Shown here: positions 40,560 through 43,122 of the stretch, piece after piece | How the letters are laid out: each line of letters begins with the position of its first letter | Numbering within the stretch: the first letter of the stretch is position 1 | DNA from: Porphyromonadaceae bacterium UBA3318 | GTDB taxonomy: Bacteria > Bacteroidota > Bacteroidia > Bacteroidales > Muribaculaceae | Assembly (NCBI GenBank): GCA_002361235.1 | Contig: DESI01000086.1 | Span: 1 to 43,122 of the forward strand | Direction of reading: 5' to 3' | DNA length: 43,122 bases | The notes under the pieces: model-generated | The model's input: only the letters and a program-made list of their open reading frames with translations | Told to the model about the DNA's origin: nothing | Database searches by the model: none | Translations under genes and position numbers: made by a program

Positions 40560-42680
40560 ATGGCTAAACACGACGAGCTTCAGTATACACGTAACATCGG
40601 CATCATGGCTCATATCGATGCCGGCAAGACCACCACGTCCGAGCGTATCCTGTTCTACACCGGTCTTACCCACAAGATCGGCGAGGTACACGACGGCGCC
40701 GCAACAATGGACTGGATGGAGCAGGAGCAGGAGCGAGGCATCACGATCACATCGGCTGCCACCACCGCATTCTGGAAATACAATGGCGACAAATACAAGA
40801 TCAACCTGATCGACACTCCGGGACACGTTGACTTCACCGTCGAGGTGGAGCGTTCGCTGCGCGTCCTGGACGGTGCCGTGGCTACGTTCTGCGCCGTAGG
40901 CGGCGTGGAGCCCCAGTCCGAGACCGTATGGCGCCAGGCTGAGAAATACAACGTGCCCCGTATCGGTTACGTCAACAAGATGGACCGTTCGGGCGCAAAC
41001 TTCTTCGAGGTGATGCGTCAGATGCGCGAGCTGCTTGGCGCCAACCCCGTGGCTATCCAGATTCCTATCGGCGCCGAGGAGACATTCAAGGGCGTTGTGG
41101 ACCTGGTGAAGATGAAGGCCATCCTGTGGCACGACGAGAGCATGGGCGCCGAATACTCCGAGGAGGAGATTCCCGAGTCGCTCAAGGCCGAGGCCGACGA
41201 ATACCGCGACAAGCTGCTCGAGGCTCTGGCAGAGTGCGACGACACCCTGATGGAGAAATACTTCGACGATCCCTCCACCATTACCATGGACGAGGTTAAG
41301 GCAGCCATCCGCAAGGGCACCCTGGCAATGGCCATCCAGCCCATGACCTGCGGATCGTCGTTCAAGAACAAGGGTGTGCAGACCCTGCTTGATGCTGTCT
41401 GCGCTTACCTGCCCAGCCCTGAGGACGCAGGCGCCATCGAAGGCACCGCAGTGGGCAGCGACGAAATCGAGACCCGCGAGCCCAGCCCCGAGGCACCCAT
41501 GTGCGCCCTGGCGTTCAAGATCGCTACCGACCCGTATGTGGGCCGTCTGACTTTCTTCCGCGTATATTCGGGTCAGGTAGAGGCAGGATCGTACGTGCTC
41601 AACACCCGTTCGGGCAAGAAGGAGCGCGTGTCGCGTCTGTTCCAGATGCACTCCAACAAGCAGAACCCGATGGAGAAGATAGGCTGCGGCGACATCGGCG
41701 CAGGCGTAGGCTTCAAGGACATCCGCACCGGCGACACGCTGTGTGACGAGAACCATCCCATCGTGCTCGAGGCTATGGAGTTCCCCGATCCCGTGATCGG
41801 TATCGCCGTGGAGCCCAAGACACAGAAGGACCTCGACAAGCTGGGCGTAGGCCTGCAGAAGCTGGCCGAGGAGGACCCCACCTTCCGCGTGGAGACCAAC
41901 GAGGAGACAGGCCAGACCGTGATCAGCGGTATGGGCGAGCTTCACCTGGACATCATCATCGACCGTCTGCGCCGCGAGTTCAAGGTAGAATGCAACCAGG
42001 GCCGTCCGCAGGTTACATACAAGGAGGCCATCACACGTTCCGCCGAACTTCGCGAGGTATTCAAGAAGCAGACCGGTGGTCGCGGTAAGTTCGCCGACAT
42101 CATCGTACGCATAGAGCCCGCCGACGAGGACTTCGAGGGCAGCCTGCAGTTCATAGACGAGGTGAAGGGCGGTAACGTGCCCAAGGAGTACATTCCTTCG
42201 GTACAGAAGGGCTTCCAGACCGCTATGAAGAACGGCGTTCTGGCCGGCTATCCCGTAGAGAAGCTGAAGGTGACACTGCTCGACGGTAGCTTCCACCCCG
42301 TTGACTCCGACCAGCTGAGCTTCGAGCTCGCCGCCATCCAGGCGTTCAAGCACGGATCGGAGAAGGCAGGCCCCGTCCTGATGGAGCCTATCATGAAGAT
42401 CGAGGTAGTTACCCCCGAGGAGTCGATGGGTGACGTGATCGGCGACCTCAACAAGCGCCGCGGTCAGGTAGAGGGCATGGAGACCAGCCGCAGCGGTGCC
42501 CGCATCGTCAAGGCTACGGCACCTCTGGCCGAGATGTTCGGTTATGTGACCGCCCTGCGTACCATCACTTCGGGTCGTGCCACCAGCACCATGACCTTCA
42601 GCCACTACAGCGAGGTAAGCCCGTCCATCGCACGCTCGGTACTGACAGAGTGCAACGGCCGCGTAGACCTGCTCAAGTAA
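40560..42680 (+). CDS. fusA: Elongation factor G
   Basis: This is the translocation GTPase, 706 residues. The GTP-binding motifs are complete: G1 AHIDAGKTT, G2 RGITITSA, G3 DTPGHVDF and G4 NKMD. Domains II to V follow in normal order, with the domain IV loop segment QTGGRGKFADIIVRIEPA and the domain V end TMTFSHYSEVSPSIA. Start MAKHDELQYTRNIG is typical. It sits between rpsG (15 nt) and rpsJ (27 nt). A very long open frame on the opposite strand here is a codon-use artefact. Confidence 0.98.
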   Translation: MAKHDELQYTRNIGIMAHIDAGKTTTSERILFYTGLTHKIGEVHDGAATMDWMEQEQERGITITSAATTAFWKYNGDKYKINLIDTPGHVDFTVEVERSLRVLDGAVATFCAVGGVEPQSETVWRQAEKYNVPRIGYVNKMDRSGANFFEVMRQMRELLGANPVAIQIPIGAEETFKGVVDLVKMKAILWHDESMGAEYSEEEIPESLKAEADEYRDKLLEALAECDDTLMEKYFDDPSTITMDEVKAAIRKGTLAMAIQPMTCGSSFKNKGVQTLLDAVCAYLPSPEDAGAIEGTAVGSDEIETREPSPEAPMCALAFKIATDPYVGRLTFFRVYSGQVEAGSYVLNTRSGKKERVSRLFQMHSNKQNPMEKIGCGDIGAGVGFKDIRTGDTLCDENHPIVLEAMEFPDPVIGIAVEPKTQKDLDKLGVGLQKLAEEDPTFRVETNEETGQTVISGMGELHLDIIIDRLRREFKVECNQGRPQVTYKEAITRSAELREVFKKQTGGRGKFADIIVRIEPADEDFEGSLQFIDEVKGGNVPKEYIPSVQKGFQTAMKNGVLAGYPVEKLKVTLLDGSFHPVDSDQLSFELAAIQAFKHGSEKAGPVLMEPIMKIEVVTPEESMGDVIGDLNKRRGQVEGMETSRSGARIVKATAPLAEMFGYVTALRTITSGRATSTMTFSHYSEVSPSIARSVLTECNGRVDLLK

Positions 42681-42707
42681 TTCGCAATTTATAGTCATAA
42701 CAGAAAT

Positions 42708-43013
42708 ATGAGCCAGAAAATCAGAATCAAACTCAAATCTTACGATCACAGCTTGGTCGACAAGTCGGCCGAGAAGATCGTAAAGACGGTCAAGAGCACC
42801 GGCGCAGTGGTAAGCGGTCCGATTCCGCTGCCCACTCACAAGCGCATCTTCACCGTGAACCGTTCGACGTTCGTCAACAAGAAGGCGCGCGAGCAGTTCC
42901 AGCTGTCGAGCTATCAGCGTCTCATCGACATCTATAGCAGCACGGCCAAGACTGTGGACGCCCTGATGAAACTCGAACTCCCCAGCGGCGTGGACGTAAG
43001 CATCAAGGTGTGA
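42708..43013 (+). CDS. rpsJ: 30S ribosomal protein S10
   Basis: This is a 101-residue 30S head protein that also takes part in NusB-S10 antitermination. Typical sequence: MSQKIRIKLKSYDHSLVDKS, GPIPLPTHKRIFTVNRS and QRLIDIYSSTAKTVDALMKL. It directly follows fusA, with no tuf gene between, which is the Bacteroidetes arrangement, and starts the S10 operon. Confidence 0.98.
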   Translation: MSQKIRIKLKSYDHSLVDKSAEKIVKTVKSTGAVVSGPIPLPTHKRIFTVNRSTFVNKKAREQFQLSSYQRLIDIYSSTAKTVDALMKLELPSGVDVSIKV

Positions 43014-43072
43014 TGCCGGAGTGAACAAAGCTGAAACAAGAATAAACAACCGTAAATACAACACGTAAAGAA

Positions 43073-43122
43073 ATGCCAGGATTATTAGGAAAGAAAATCG
43101 GAATGACATCCGTTTTCAGTGC
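43073..43122 (+). CDS. rplC: 50S ribosomal protein L3, 5' end only
   Basis: The first 16 codons read MPGLLGKKIGMTSVFS, the standard L3 N-terminus, and the window ends there. It lies 59 nt after rpsJ, as expected for the S10 operon. Confidence 0.92.
   Translation, partial: MPGLLGKKIGMTSVFS

Noticed and set aside
39948..43109. A 1053-codon open frame on the minus strand opposite rpsG, fusA and rpsJ
   Set aside because: It mirrors highly conserved genes on the plus strand, has no recognisable domain and crosses several gene borders. It results from GC-rich codon use.

Overview
The window reads as chromosomal DNA of a Bacteroidales bacterium, most likely a Muribaculaceae-type gut species (GC-rich coding sequence). 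The evidence is: many promoters of the Bacteroidetes form TTTG-N19-21-TAnnTTTG; a type IX secretion C-terminal domain; a TonB receptor/DUF4249 pair; a hybrid two-component (HTCS) regulator; the families DUF4421, DUF4595, DUF6377 and DUF5597; and the order rpsL-rpsG-fusA-rpsJ-rplC without tuf. The family-level placement is inference.

Layout. 1-3228: tail of an unidentified region, then a TonB-dependent receptor and its DUF4249 lipoprotein. 3248-7869 (minus): a LytS-type TPR sensor kinase, a LytTR response regulator and an LTA-synthase-like membrane sulfatase, probably one unit. 8096-8346: a modular inverted-repeat element. 8387-9217 (minus): a secreted T9SS protein whose signal peptide lies upstream of the first usable ATG. 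9641-15673 (minus): a xylan/glucuronoxylan operon (orphan DUF5597 fragment, GPH symporter, GH10 lipoprotein, GH43, GH67) with no susC/susD. It is divergent from an HTCS regulator (16015-19575) that lacks a kinase ATPase domain and has a broken receiver. 19633-23920 (plus): rpoN, a membrane protein of unknown function and a DUF6377 regulator-like lipoprotein. 24013-24959: a frameshifted DUF4595 gene. 25396-25698: a candidate non-coding RNA or mobile intron remnant ending in a 17-bp terminator stem. 25798-29817 (minus): ribD (short at its C-terminus), DUF4421, DUF2007, mltG and raiA. 30001-32520 (plus): an EpsG-like protein and a MATE transporter, lying between raiA and xerC-rpsU (32525-33789, minus). 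34038-37415: PAP2 acid phosphatase, gamma-carbonic anhydrase and aminopeptidase P. 37683-37890: a candidate small RNA. 38019-39290: GlmU-like enzyme. 39549 to the end: the str operon and the start of the S10 operon.

How the genes fit together. The GH10 lipoprotein would cut xylan at the cell surface, GH67 would remove methyl-glucuronic acid, the GPH symporter would import xylosides and cytoplasmic GH43 would finish them. The HTCS protein sits in the position of their regulator, but by sequence it cannot run a normal phosphorelay.

The most unusual material is non-coding. Three intergenic arrays are built on a 9-bp GGGANNNNT unit, with G-tracts in the same orientation, and two of them run over the stop codon of the upstream gene. 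Other arrays have 12-, 19-, 20- and 23-bp units; the 19-bp array duplicates the 3' end of pepP. There is also the two-armed element at 8096-8346, whose conserved blocks are separated by equal-length but divergent spacers.
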